A stretch of 64,000 bases of DNA from a virus: positions 1 to 64,000 of IMG/VR virus record IMGVR_UViG_3300032073_000011; one strand, written 5' to 3'. Under the pieces are notes generated by a model. The model saw only the letters and a program-made list of their open reading frames with translations, made no database searches and was not told the origin of the DNA. Position 1 is the stretch's first letter. Every line of letters begins with the position of its first letter. Below are positions 38,417 through 49,113 of the stretch, one piece after another. The position numbers and the translations under genes were made by a program.

Positions 38417-41400
38417 TTAATATCCACCTTCAAATCCTTCAGCTCCACCTGGTCCCGCTAAATTAACTGGATTTATACCTGTTGGGGAATAAAATACATC
38501 TCTTGTTATTTCAAATGGAACTATGTCCGTTTGACTTGTAGCATAAACACTTTCACCATTTAATAAAGGGTATTGTCTTGTAATGGATACCCTGTATTTA
38601 TAATTTCCTGGTGCTGGTGGTAACAATTTAAAAGAACAATAAATAGCTCCTATTCTATCAGCATCTATTGTTTTACTTAGTTCTTGTACTATATTACCAT
38701 CTTCATTAAATAATCTAACTCTAACAACATCTATTAATGTTTTATCTTTTAAATAGTTTATTGGTATTTGTGGTTCTTTGTTCATACTTATCCCAGCTAT
38801 CATATAAATTGTCTTATAAAATAAAGCGAAGGTGTCACCTGATTGGTAAGTATCTAAAGAAGATAATAATTGTATTCTAGTGTCACTGACTTTGGTGTAT
38901 CCACCAGCTCCTTCTCCTTGGGTTACACCATTTATTGCTAGTTGTACTCCACCGAATGACTGTTTTTCTAAATTAATATAGTAGTAACCATTTTCTTCAA
39001 ATATCATCTCAGTATCTGTGGTGGTAACAGTTTCTGGCATTGTAAAAAATTGTGCCCATGAACCACCTATAGCATCATACATAAATTTTAATTGGTCACC
39101 ATTTTGTACTGTTTCAGGAAAAAATCTTACCGCCCTATTATGTAAAGTTAATTCATAGTCTCCGGTAGCTAATATAGTATTATAATTAGACACATCCTTA
39201 CCCATAGAATCAGTCATAGGAACATAAGTTGTGGTACCTGACCTTCCTTCAGAAACTACAATACCGTTTACTGTGACTATTGGTATACTAGGATTAGCAC
39301 TTCTAATTTGATGCGTGTATGTTGCACTACTGAAATCTGGGTGGGTTGCTGCAGGCATATTAGTGACTACTGTTGTTTCTACCCTTAATGATGGTGTGGT
39401 AAAGGGAATTCTAAAACTATCTAATGTTAAAACAGGGATAGGTGGGTCTTTTACCAAAGCCATATAAAAATCCTGACTTGTAGAAACTAGTTCTTGTGGT
39501 GGATAAAAAGCTGTATCAATCCACACATCATTAGGTGATTTTTTATCTTTAAATAAATAACTTGGTCTTACAATATATTCCCAACTGCTTCCCGTACAGA
39601 AACCAGACCAAGGAATAAAAGTACTAGCACTTATTATAGTGCTTTGACTACTTTCATCATAATAAGTTGGTAAGGTGTCAAATATTGCTTCATAAACTGG
39701 TGATGTTGCAATTCTATCTTCTTCTGTTATGTATGGATATATCCTAAATTTAGGGTACATATTACCGAATAACATGTCCGTATTGTTACCCCCATAATAT
39801 ACTTTTATTTCTCCACCACCTCCTTGACTTGCATTATAAACTGATAATGCTGGTTTATTACCTATCTGTGCACTTAATTTAACATTTGGTTTACTTAAAC
39901 CAACAATACTTAGACTAGGGGATGGCATTGTTTGTAATGTCACGTTAACTTTTGGGTTAACTTTTGGTACGTTTGGTTCCGTAGAAGTGTAACTACTTGT
40001 ATTATTAGTTTGTATTATATTAGTGGTTGTCCCTGTGGTAGCGGTAATAGTGACGGTGTTTGAAGGTCCTTGACTATTTCCACAATCTGGTGGGAGTATT
40101 TCTTGTTGTGATGGGTTACCAGTAAAACTAACGTGATAAAAACTTAACCCGGGTTGTGATGCTTGACCGTAACCAATTCTTTTAGAGCCTAAAAATTTAC
40201 ATAAATCATATCTTTGTAACCAATCATATTCATCATAAGCAGAAAAAGAGTTTCCAGACCATGTGGTTCTATCTAAAAGATTAAAATTAATGTCGTACCT
40301 TGGATTATATCCGTTTGATTGTCCTATCGCTCTGGTTGCACTAGAACCGGTACCCATTGTTTCAGTAAATTGTATATGAAAATGTTCTCCTGTAGTCCCT
40401 GAACGATTTATTTTAACTCTTACCGCTCCCATGTTTGCCCAAGCCCCTGTTCCCGCACTAAAAGGCGTAAGATAATCATCAAAATTAGCTATGGTTACTT
40501 TACCCGCGTTAGGGTTTACACTAGTACATGCACCTTGGAAACAATCTCTAAACTGATAACCTTCTCTTTTAAAACCGAAACCACTACTACCCGCATTGTG
40601 ACCTATACTAATTTTTCCTGATGTACCATTAGCTTGTAAATACAAACTATATGTAAACCCAGATGGTCCATATTTTGCGTCATCATCTCTAAATGCAGCC
40701 AAAAATATATATAGACTATCATTATCTAATGTAGCATTAAATGTTGTTTGCCATGAATAGTTGTTATAGGAACATAAACTTAACATACCACCAGTACTAG
40801 AATTATTTGCCGTAGAACTTGCATAAAATTTACCATCAGTACCACCATCCGGATATATACCACTAAATGGAGCTACATTTCCTGAAGATGGGTCTACAGT
40901 AACATCCACAGCTGACACATCGGCTATAGAAAATCCTGAAGTAGCTCCTGTTAGATTAGAACTTCTGGGGTTACCTGGTATCCCATAGTTTTGACGTGGG
41001 TCATATGTTATCCAACTAAGTACAGCTCCATAACTTGGCCATAAATAAACAAATTTATTTATTATACTATTGTAATAAAACTTACCTATATTACCCACAC
41101 TTCTAGCTATGTCTGGCCCCACATTATTATTACCTTCTTCTGTTGTTAAAGCACTAACACCTAAGTACCAGTTTTGACCTAAATCTGTTTTTCTAGTTAA
41201 AGTGTCACCAGTATAAAACCACACATAAGGATTATCTGTGTCTATAGTCCCGTCTGGCAAAATACCAGTTTCATAGTATATTTGAGTTCCTCCTGTTGCT
41301 GGACCCCAACCAGGAGTACCAGGAAGGAAACTAAGGTGAAATGGTGCGTTAGGAAGAAAATTTTCCCATGTATTACCAATAACATTAGGTAATAACCACC

Positions 41401-41974
41401 CATAAGATGTACCATTATCATTAAAATTATAGGCGGTACATCCACTTTGTGATGGTCTGGTATTAAAATCTATTATTTTTTCTTCCATTACTGTAACAGT
41501 ATATAAACCATTTTCTATACCACTAAAAGCGTGACTTGTATCACCTGTGTTCCCATAATAAATGTCTACTAATTTATTATTTTTTCTTAACTCATATGTA
41601 TATGTGGCTGTTGTGGTAGTAGAGTCTGATACTGTTATCTCTCCTTTTTTGTTTGGGTCTAATACACAGTCATCGTTAGTTAAACTGGCATTTATACTAG
41701 GTACTGTAAAAGCACTAAGTGTTATTGTTGTGGTTGCTGTCGCTCCCGTATAATCTGTTATAGTAGCCACATAATCATCAGCACATAAATTACTAATATC
41801 AAAAGTATCTGCTGTATATAAAGTATTAGTACCTGACCAAGTTACTAGGTAAGGTGCACTATTAGTAGAAGCAGATATATTTGCCCCTATAATACTCCCA
41901 TTACAAGACCCACTTAATGTGTTGGTTATCTTATACCCGTTTAATTTCATATTACCTACATACGATATTGACAT
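38417..41974 (-). CDS. Large virion protein with SprB-like N-terminal repeats
   Basis: 1185 residues. Near the N-terminus a segment (SGSCNGSIIGANISASTNSA, APYLVTWSG.. then ADDYVATITDYTGATATTTI) follows the SprB-repeat pattern of Bacteroidota gliding adhesins: Cys-x-Gly, P-Y-x-x-x-W, D-Y-x-x-x-x-x-D. A second, weaker copy comes next (NDDCVLDPNKKGEITVSD). The rest is beta-rich with Gly/Thr/Asn and no enzymatic motif. Probably an adhesive tail component imitating host-phylum adhesins. Confidence 0.8.
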   Translation of the reverse strand: MSISYVGNMKLNGYKITNTLSGSCNGSIIGANISASTNSAPYLVTWSGTNTLYTADTFDISNLCADDYVATITDYTGATATTTITLSAFTVPSINASLTNDDCVLDPNKKGEITVSDSTTTTATYTYELRKNNKLVDIYYGNTGDTSHAFSGIENGLYTVTVMEEKIIDFNTRPSQSGCTAYNFNDNGTSYGWLLPNVIGNTWENFLPNAPFHLSFLPGTPGWGPATGGTQIYYETGILPDGTIDTDNPYVWFYTGDTLTRKTDLGQNWYLGVSALTTEEGNNNVGPDIARSVGNIGKFYYNSIINKFVYLWPSYGAVLSWITYDPRQNYGIPGNPRSSNLTGATSGFSIADVSAVDVTVDPSSGNVAPFSGIYPDGGTDGKFYASSTANNSSTGGMLSLCSYNNYSWQTTFNATLDNDSLYIFLAAFRDDDAKYGPSGFTYSLYLQANGTSGKISIGHNAGSSGFGFKREGYQFRDCFQGACTSVNPNAGKVTIANFDDYLTPFSAGTGAWANMGAVRVKINRSGTTGEHFHIQFTETMGTGSSATRAIGQSNGYNPRYDINFNLLDRTTWSGNSFSAYDEYDWLQRYDLCKFLGSKRIGYGQASQPGLSFYHVSFTGNPSQQEILPPDCGNSQGPSNTVTITATTGTTTNIIQTNNTSSYTSTEPNVPKVNPKVNVTLQTMPSPSLSIVGLSKPNVKLSAQIGNKPALSVYNASQGGGGEIKVYYGGNNTDMLFGNMYPKFRIYPYITEEDRIATSPVYEAIFDTLPTYYDESSQSTIISASTFIPWSGFCTGSSWEYIVRPSYLFKDKKSPNDVWIDTAFYPPQELVSTSQDFYMALVKDPPIPVLTLDSFRIPFTTPSLRVETTVVTNMPAATHPDFSSATYTHQIRSANPSIPIVTVNGIVVSEGRSGTTTYVPMTDSMGKDVSNYNTILATGDYELTLHNRAVRFFPETVQNGDQLKFMYDAIGGSWAQFFTMPETVTTTDTEMIFEENGYYYINLEKQSFGGVQLAINGVTQGEGAGGYTKVSDTRIQLLSSLDTYQSGDTFALFYKTIYMIAGISMNKEPQIPINYLKDKTLIDVVRVRLFNEDGNIVQELSKTIDADRIGAIYCSFKLLPPAPGNYKYRVSITRQYPLLNGESVYATSQTDIVPFEITRDVFYSPTGINPVNLAGPGGAEGFEGGY

Positions 41975-41987
41975 TATTTATATATTT

Positions 41988-44900
41988 TTAACATTCTTCT
42001 TTTAATGGTATACACCCTCTTTTTTCACACCAATAAGTACCTGCTTTACAAATACCGGCTTCTTCTTTTTCTTTTATGGATTCTTTTAAAATCCGTGTTA
42101 TTTCATCTTTAGATGTTGGTTTACCTTTTACACCCACCTCTACAACCGCTTTACTGTCTATAACCGCCTCTGTCGCTGCTTCTTCAATAGGGTCTGCTGG
42201 TTCTTTAGGTGTGACTGGGCCACCACCCCTTACTTTTTCAACACAGCTTTTTACACAATCATCTAAAGTACGATAAATACCACTTCTATCTTCAAAACAC
42301 CTACCATCCATACATGAATAGAGTGTTTGGGAATCTGTAGGACCACCGGTTGGTTTACCACTAGGACCATCAGTTTCTTCATCACTCCTATCATCTATTG
42401 GTGGTCTTGTGGTGGTTGTTGTGTCAACAATAATAGTCCCTTTTAACTTAACTGGTATACCGGTTTCTGTTGTAGATTGTGCATAATCTTTAAGTTCTGA
42501 ACAGTCTTCTATTATAACTGGTTTACATTTTGCGTGTATTTCACTACAGTGTTTTCTGGAATTTTTAACACAATCAGTACAATCTTTTCCTTCTAAATCC
42601 GTAAATAAATCTGTTATACCATATATGGGGTCTATCTCTAAATGTTCCGCAACATCTTGTCCACAATCACAAAAGTACTTGCAGATATTCTGATTGGGAA
42701 GTGTTTTAGGTTTAGGATTAGAATGGGAATCACTACTTAATATAGTTATCTCTTTTCCGTTTATAGTTATTTTTTTATCAACATTTTCTACCTTCCATTT
42801 ATCTGGTCGTGTTTTGTGTAATATATCATAATCACTTAACACTTTTGTACCTGAACAAGGTTTGTAAAAATTACAGCTTGGTGTTACTACAATATAATGA
42901 GTTAAATCATTACCGAAAAAGTTTTTAAATTTATTAATAATAACGTAAGATTGTGTAATTTGTGGAAAATTAAAATCACATTTTGCACCAAAATCACTAT
43001 TGTAGGTGGGTAAGTAAAAACAAAACACACCTTCTTTTTTCATCGCTGTTAATTTATTTTCTGGACTACTTGTTAGTTGGTAATCCTTTATTGTGTTATT
43101 TTCTAATAAATTTTGCCAATTATTTACTGGTTTTCCCGATTTTAGATTCCACATTAATTTATGGTTAGGTGCTGAACTATCTAAAAATGTTTGACGTGTA
43201 AATGATTCTGGAGTAATAGTTGGTCTTTTTATATTACCACATTTACGGTCTGAAAGATATAAAGTCCCATCTAATCTTACTTCTCTATCCATACCATTAG
43301 TTTTCATTAAAAACGGTTTGGATTGTTTACTTGCGTCAAAAAATAAATTTTTATATATTATAGAGTCTGATAGTTTAACCCCTCTGTACCAAGGAGATGC
43401 TATTTTATCCCCTAGGTGGTTTAGTTGGTGCCCTAAATTAATATCTAAATTTGTTGTACCCCCACCACCAAAATAATTACCCTTAGAAATGGATTCCCAA
43501 TTTACATCATAAGCTAATTCTATTATGTCACCAGCTGCTAAACTTATTAATCCGGTATCTAATACAATAGGTATTTGTTTAGAGAATATGGTAGTTGCTG
43601 ATGCACCAGTTGTTATACAAACATTGTATGTGTTAGAAAACTTATCGTTTTCACTAACATCTAAAGTTAAGTAGTTGTCCGCAGTTCCATCAATATTTGC
43701 TCTTTTAACATTAGTACTTACTAGAGTAGATGGGGTACCAGAAGTACCACCTGTAACCACACCACTAGTGGTTGACCCACTTGTATATCTAAGTATGGAG
43801 GCTTCGAAATTAAATTTCATAATACCACTATTAATTGGTGTTTGGTCCCACCAACCATCACCGGGTCTTTTAAATCTATAACCTGGATGTGCTTTACCAC
43901 CAGTGTCTTGTAAGGTGGTTCTAGTTTCATCTTCACCGCCTTGAATGATGGATGTATTTATCAATCTTTTAGTTTGGTAGTCATTTTGTGGGAATACTCC
44001 TGTAGTTGCTGTTACCGCACTAGGACAAATACGACTTACGTAATCACACCATTGAGTATCTGTATATTTAACATTTAAAAATGCTTTATAAGTAAACCTA
44101 TAAACACCGGTACTTTTAACGGTATATGTCATATAGTGTTTAGGGCTACTTTCATCTAAAGCTAAAGACCCACCCGAATTACCACTATAAACACCACTAA
44201 AACTATATGGTTTATATTGTTTATTAACGTCATTAATCATTGGACAAACATACTCTCTTTCCATATTACTTACAGGTATACATGTAGTTCCTGTGGTAGT
44301 AGAATGTGCAGAAAATGAATTCCCACTTATATGTAAATCGTAGGTATAGTCTGGTTGGTAGGCGGAGCTTGTAGTAGAAGTGAACGCAGAATATATGTCC
44401 ACCTTTTTCATACCATACGTAGTTAAATAAAAATCAGTAATACTATTTGCACTAATAGGTGCGTAACAATATAATTCTGTTAATAATTGTTGGTTTGGAC
44501 TACTACTATCTTTACCTGTTACTGGACCCATTTTTGGGTTGTAGTGATAGTCCCCAATATAGGGTTGCCCATTTAATTGTCTTAAAATTGTACCGTCACT
44601 ATACATTTCTTTTGTAACCCCACCTTCATTATTTACCTTTGTTTTTTTCCTAGGGCAAATTAATATATTTTTTATATAAGAATCACTATCATAAGTAAAA
44701 CTAACATCATTATATTCATCTAATAGAGACCGTTCAATCCATTGTGATATTTTACTATATGTTTTTTTTGGTCTTGTGACGGCATCACCATAAGACTCTG
44801 TGAATGCGTTTGCTACCGGATAGGTTTCTACATTACCTATTTGTTGTTTTTTTAATTTTTCTGAAAAGGATATAAGTTGTTCTCTACTATTGAAGGATAG

Positions 44901-45911
44901 AGAAAAACATTTGTTACTTCTGGAAACTATTTTATTGTTTCTAAGTTCGTTAATCCAACCTAGTGGATACATCTCTTTACCGTTTTTTATTATTTTTCTA
45001 GTAGTTTTTATTTTGCCATCTTCTACTTCTCTCGATATATTATAAGGTATTTCAATAATATTACTATCGGTTAAACCTACACCTTCTAAATCTGTATTTA
45101 AATTTTTTGGGTTTTGTATTGCATAAACCTCACTACTCATCAGTGTTAGTGACGCTGCATCAACATTTTGTGAAACTAAAGCTTTGTTATAATCAAAAAT
45201 AACTTCTCTTGACGCTAAATCATTACTGGTTAAAGATATATAAGTTGTATCTAGTTTTATAGTGGGTGTTACATTTATTATAGGTTCAGGGATAGTAATT
45301 GGTAATTCTGTACCCTGTACTATTGTTATTTCTTCTTTTTGTGTTTTAAAACCTAAAGATTTTACATATTGGCCTTCTGACTGGATGTGTATATCCAAAT
45401 CAAAAGAGTACTTATTAGCTTGTTTCTTTGGTATATTTGCACCTGGTAATAACATTTGTAGTGAATGGAATTTACCCATTACTATAGTTTCGAATGGTAG
45501 CATTGCTCCTACTCCTCTAACCGCGTGTTTTGGTGTTTGGGTGGAGAAATAGTTTGGGTGTGATAGAAAGGCACCAAACCCATTACCCTTAACACTTTCA
45601 AAACTATGAACACCTTTATTGGTTTTAAAAACTTCTAGAAATAAATCTGTTTTTCTTAAAGATATTATATTAGAAAATTGTTTAATTTTTAGGTGGTCAC
45701 CAGAAAATCTCAAAAATAGTCTTTCTTCCTCCCCTTGATACATGCAAATAGCTTCTACTAAATTATCAGTATTGTACGTTAGTTGTATACATTTTTTCTT
45801 ATTGTATGCTTTACTGGTTGTATTCCCTGGTGTATTAGAGATTAAAAGCATGAATTTTATTTCATCACCTAACACTCTTAAATCTATATATGTTTTATAT
45901 GTTTTTGCCAT
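41988..45911 (-). CDS. Large virion protein with cysteine-rich C-terminus
   Basis: 1307 residues. The first ~1000 are beta-rich and hydrophilic. The C-terminal ~230 contain CTDCVKNSRKHCSEIHAKCK, a Pro/Thr/Asp linker (TTTTTRPPIDDRSDEETDGP) and YSCMDGRCFEDRSGIYRTLD with DCVKSC. This is one copy of the Trp/Tyr-x-Cys unit repeated in the 2918-residue protein. A helical stretch and a last small Cys domain (CKAGTYWCEKRGCIPLKEEC) close it. Structural, function unknown; the shared unit ties it to the giant protein. Confidence 0.8.
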   Translation of the reverse strand: MAKTYKTYIDLRVLGDEIKFMLLISNTPGNTTSKAYNKKKCIQLTYNTDNLVEAICMYQGEEERLFLRFSGDHLKIKQFSNIISLRKTDLFLEVFKTNKGVHSFESVKGNGFGAFLSHPNYFSTQTPKHAVRGVGAMLPFETIVMGKFHSLQMLLPGANIPKKQANKYSFDLDIHIQSEGQYVKSLGFKTQKEEITIVQGTELPITIPEPIINVTPTIKLDTTYISLTSNDLASREVIFDYNKALVSQNVDAASLTLMSSEVYAIQNPKNLNTDLEGVGLTDSNIIEIPYNISREVEDGKIKTTRKIIKNGKEMYPLGWINELRNNKIVSRSNKCFSLSFNSREQLISFSEKLKKQQIGNVETYPVANAFTESYGDAVTRPKKTYSKISQWIERSLLDEYNDVSFTYDSDSYIKNILICPRKKTKVNNEGGVTKEMYSDGTILRQLNGQPYIGDYHYNPKMGPVTGKDSSSPNQQLLTELYCYAPISANSITDFYLTTYGMKKVDIYSAFTSTTSSAYQPDYTYDLHISGNSFSAHSTTTGTTCIPVSNMEREYVCPMINDVNKQYKPYSFSGVYSGNSGGSLALDESSPKHYMTYTVKSTGVYRFTYKAFLNVKYTDTQWCDYVSRICPSAVTATTGVFPQNDYQTKRLINTSIIQGGEDETRTTLQDTGGKAHPGYRFKRPGDGWWDQTPINSGIMKFNFEASILRYTSGSTTSGVVTGGTSGTPSTLVSTNVKRANIDGTADNYLTLDVSENDKFSNTYNVCITTGASATTIFSKQIPIVLDTGLISLAAGDIIELAYDVNWESISKGNYFGGGGTTNLDINLGHQLNHLGDKIASPWYRGVKLSDSIIYKNLFFDASKQSKPFLMKTNGMDREVRLDGTLYLSDRKCGNIKRPTITPESFTRQTFLDSSAPNHKLMWNLKSGKPVNNWQNLLENNTIKDYQLTSSPENKLTAMKKEGVFCFYLPTYNSDFGAKCDFNFPQITQSYVIINKFKNFFGNDLTHYIVVTPSCNFYKPCSGTKVLSDYDILHKTRPDKWKVENVDKKITINGKEITILSSDSHSNPKPKTLPNQNICKYFCDCGQDVAEHLEIDPIYGITDLFTDLEGKDCTDCVKNSRKHCSEIHAKCKPVIIEDCSELKDYAQSTTETGIPVKLKGTIIVDTTTTTRPPIDDRSDEETDGPSGKPTGGPTDSQTLYSCMDGRCFEDRSGIYRTLDDCVKSCVEKVRGGGPVTPKEPADPIEEAATEAVIDSKAVVEVGVKGKPTSKDEITRILKESIKEKEEAGICKAGTYWCEKRGCIPLKEEC

Positions 45912-45916
45912 AACTT

Positions 45917-48900
45917 TTAATATCCACCACCACCACTAGACATACCCCCACCGGTTGACCTACCTCCCGAGGAGTTAGATATTCTACTTGTGTTTATACT
46001 ACTACCTATTCCTCGCCTACCAGTTTGTATATTATCAGTAGGGGTTAGAGTGTAGTTTTCTAACCAACTTAGGTCATCAAAACCTAATTCTTTTAAACCT
46101 TTTATACACAATAAATTATCTGTACTTCCTTTTTTTGTAAAGACTGCCTTAGATGTAAATTTTGTTCTGTTAGTCTGAAAACTATTTGCTAATTTATTGG
46201 TTTCTTTACTAAGTAATGGACTACCTATAAATCTACCTTGATTATTTATATTATAAGAAGTAGCGTAACTAGAAAGTGGTATGGTACTTGAGCCTGAAAA
46301 TAAATTGTCATAATAAGTTGTACCAGATTGTGGTGGTGTGGGCATGGACATCATTCTAGCTGAATTACTAAATAAAGGCCATGGATAACCAGTGTATCCA
46401 CTTGCGGAAGTGGTAAATGTCATTGAGTACACACTCTGCAGTGGGTCACCACTTACAGTAAAACATTTATAAACAAACTTATCTCTATGGAATGCAGAAT
46501 TTTCTACCTTAACACCACTTGTCCAAAGTGTTGTTGTGGGAAGCATCTGCTCAACAATTTTTATCCAATAATCACCTAAAGCTTGTGTATAATCAATCAT
46601 TTTTTGATAGGTGTATTGATTATTTTCACCACAATTTTTGTTTAAATATTCTAAATAAATTTGTTGTAGTGTTGGGTACCCACCTGTCTTACCATCATTT
46701 ATTGTCATTCTATTTTTGGCGTCTATAAAAACTTTCCAAAAATGATTTTTAAATGTTTTAAAATCTAAGGTTTTTGCATTTATCTTTGGATTTGTAGAGT
46801 CCCAAACACCACCTGGTCTAGGGTATGGTGAAGGTAGTGTACCACCACTAAAGAAACAATCCGACTTAACCGATTGTTGCCACACATCGTAAGTTAAACC
46901 TTGGCCTATATTAAGGGATAAATCAACATTTTTTACATTTAATACTAGTTTTTCACTTTGTGTTTGGTAATACGCGTCTCTATTATTGAAAGAGTAGTCT
47001 CTGTACTGTGTTCCTTCTTGTAGTACCCAAGATTTTTTATCATCATTAATTCTGGTAAGTCCAAACCCAAATGACATGTGTGGAAACCTCCTAAATCTAT
47101 CTAGATAAGGTGCTTTTACTAAATTAGAATATTGACCCATCGTCCAAAAACCACCCCATGTAAATTCTGCGTATTTAGTAACAGTATTAGGTGTACACCC
47201 AGTTAGGGTAGAAGCACTTAAATTTAAAACTAAGTCTGATTTATGTTCTTCAGTCATTTCAAACCAACCAGCTCCTCTTTGGAAAAAGTAACTTTCGGTA
47301 AATCTAGGTTTTGTGGGGTATCCCTGTGTGTCTATAGGATAGTCTGATAATACAAATGGATTAAAGGTTGTACCTGTAGAAATATAATATTGGTTAAATG
47401 GTATACTATAATTTAGTGTTTCTGTAGTATAGGACCCACCAGATATTTTTTCCCATTGGTAGTCGAATTTATTTTGTATTTTTTGGTATGATGCAACTTC
47501 TCCAGCTGCTCCTTTAGACCATTCGAATCTCATACCTGGATTCATATTTATAGGAGCTCCAGCTATCACCACATATTCATTAAACTCAACCAAAGCTTCT
47601 GGTGCACCTAACAAAGTGAGTAAAAATTCTATAGATTTTCTAGTTCCTTTTGATTTAAATAGATAGGCTGTATTAAGTAATATTCTTCTATATAATTCAA
47701 TATCTAATTCTGCTGGTGTTTGTGAAACACTGGTACCGGAGTATTCGGGTGTATTAACACCTAAAACACTATCTAAAAATGTTGTGTTATCTAAAGTACT
47801 TGGTGTAGACCAACCTAAAGTTTTTGCGAAATTTTTTATTAACTCATTAGGTATATTATTTTTACCGTCGTAACTTACATTTGTCATATAAGCTATCCCA
47901 TCTACAAATGTTTTTATATTATCAAAACTCCTACCATAAATCTGTAAAGTTTTTTCTATATATTGGTTTGTACCGTCGAATTCTTTTAATTGTGGTGAAG
48001 TTAAAAATCTAGAAACTAGATTGGTTTTTTCTCTATCGATTTCATCACCTAAGTCCGCTAATTTTATTAAATAATTAGTATATCTATCACTATCGATGTC
48101 TATATTTACATTATCTTCTAAAGGCCAAGTTTGTTTTACTTTATCATAATATTTTACACCACTAGTTGTTTCTTTTACTACTTGGAATATTGAGGTATAT
48201 ATTGGTGTGATATCTCTATTAACTAAAAACTTTTCCACATTACCTAGATTTTTAAACTCTTCTTCTGTTTGGTTTTGTGTTGGTCTTATGTAGAATGTTT
48301 CTATTGTTGAGGTTACTATTGTTCCACCAGTCAATGGTAAATTAAATGGGTTACCTTTTACAGTAAATTCTATGTAGTCGGTCGTTGTTGTTTGTGGTTT
48401 AAATTCTTTAATTCTGTATTCTTTTTCACCAATCTGACCACTAAAACTTAAAGCGTATTTTTTAAAATGTTGTGTAATATTTCTAATTGGTGAGACTGTC
48501 CCATCAGCAATCTTTAGTAGGGTATCAGCGGAAACCCCAAAAGTGTTAAAATTATTTAATATTTGTTCTTTACTTATAGCACCGGTTAATAAATCTCCAT
48601 TTGTGGTAAATTCTAAACTAAATGGGTTGGATAGGGTGTTTACGTTGGTTTTAAATGTGGTTTCTTCAGTACTTAAACTATATAAAATATCATAAGCTGT
48701 AGTATTACCTGAAACAAGGTTAATGTTAACCCCATCCACAAATAAGGCTGCGGGAAAAAAATTAACTACGTTTTGTGTGGCTACAGCTAGACGTTTTTTT
48801 AATGACCCATATAAAACAAAACTAGATATTTCACTCATATCATTATTAACAAAAACTTCTAAACTATTACTTGTTAGTTTTTGAGCGAGAGCTAAACTTT

Positions 48901-49108
48901 CATTACTTAAAGACTCTAGGGTTATTGGTGTTGAGAATGTCCCTAAATTATATTCTGGTGTGTTGGGTTGGTTGTATGAAGGTTGTGTGTAAAAATTACC
49001 TAGGGTCATTTGCTGTGAACCCATAAATTGATTTCCAACAAGAAAATCACTAAAGGTATCCCCTCCGTTATTAGGGGCCGGTGGATATCTAAATCGATTA
49101 CTAGCCAT
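45917..49108 (-). CDS. Large virion or baseplate-type protein
   Basis: 1063 residues. A helical segment (YRRILLNTAYLFKSKGTRKS, then IEFLLTLLGAPEALVEFNEY) resembles a motif seen in large tail or baseplate proteins of marine T4-like phages. The N-terminus is Pro/Asn rich and the C-terminus is a glycine/serine run (GGRSTGGGMSSGGGGY). No signal peptide or enzymatic motif. Its position within the block suggests a baseplate wedge or tail-associated role. Confidence 0.75.
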   Translation of the reverse strand: MASNRFRYPPAPNNGGDTFSDFLVGNQFMGSQQMTLGNFYTQPSYNQPNTPEYNLGTFSTPITLESLSNESLALAQKLTSNSLEVFVNNDMSEISSFVLYGSLKKRLAVATQNVVNFFPAALFVDGVNINLVSGNTTAYDILYSLSTEETTFKTNVNTLSNPFSLEFTTNGDLLTGAISKEQILNNFNTFGVSADTLLKIADGTVSPIRNITQHFKKYALSFSGQIGEKEYRIKEFKPQTTTTDYIEFTVKGNPFNLPLTGGTIVTSTIETFYIRPTQNQTEEEFKNLGNVEKFLVNRDITPIYTSIFQVVKETTSGVKYYDKVKQTWPLEDNVNIDIDSDRYTNYLIKLADLGDEIDREKTNLVSRFLTSPQLKEFDGTNQYIEKTLQIYGRSFDNIKTFVDGIAYMTNVSYDGKNNIPNELIKNFAKTLGWSTPSTLDNTTFLDSVLGVNTPEYSGTSVSQTPAELDIELYRRILLNTAYLFKSKGTRKSIEFLLTLLGAPEALVEFNEYVVIAGAPINMNPGMRFEWSKGAAGEVASYQKIQNKFDYQWEKISGGSYTTETLNYSIPFNQYYISTGTTFNPFVLSDYPIDTQGYPTKPRFTESYFFQRGAGWFEMTEEHKSDLVLNLSASTLTGCTPNTVTKYAEFTWGGFWTMGQYSNLVKAPYLDRFRRFPHMSFGFGLTRINDDKKSWVLQEGTQYRDYSFNNRDAYYQTQSEKLVLNVKNVDLSLNIGQGLTYDVWQQSVKSDCFFSGGTLPSPYPRPGGVWDSTNPKINAKTLDFKTFKNHFWKVFIDAKNRMTINDGKTGGYPTLQQIYLEYLNKNCGENNQYTYQKMIDYTQALGDYWIKIVEQMLPTTTLWTSGVKVENSAFHRDKFVYKCFTVSGDPLQSVYSMTFTTSASGYTGYPWPLFSNSARMMSMPTPPQSGTTYYDNLFSGSSTIPLSSYATSYNINNQGRFIGSPLLSKETNKLANSFQTNRTKFTSKAVFTKKGSTDNLLCIKGLKELGFDDLSWLENYTLTPTDNIQTGRRGIGSSINTSRISNSSGGRSTGGGMSSGGGGY

Positions 49109-49113
49109 AATTA

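Noticed and set aside
41975-41987. TATAAATA close before the 41974 gene as a T4 late promoter
   Set aside because: Only one such copy in coding orientation was found, whereas the opposite-direction TATTTAT series recurs, so it is probably AT-rich background.
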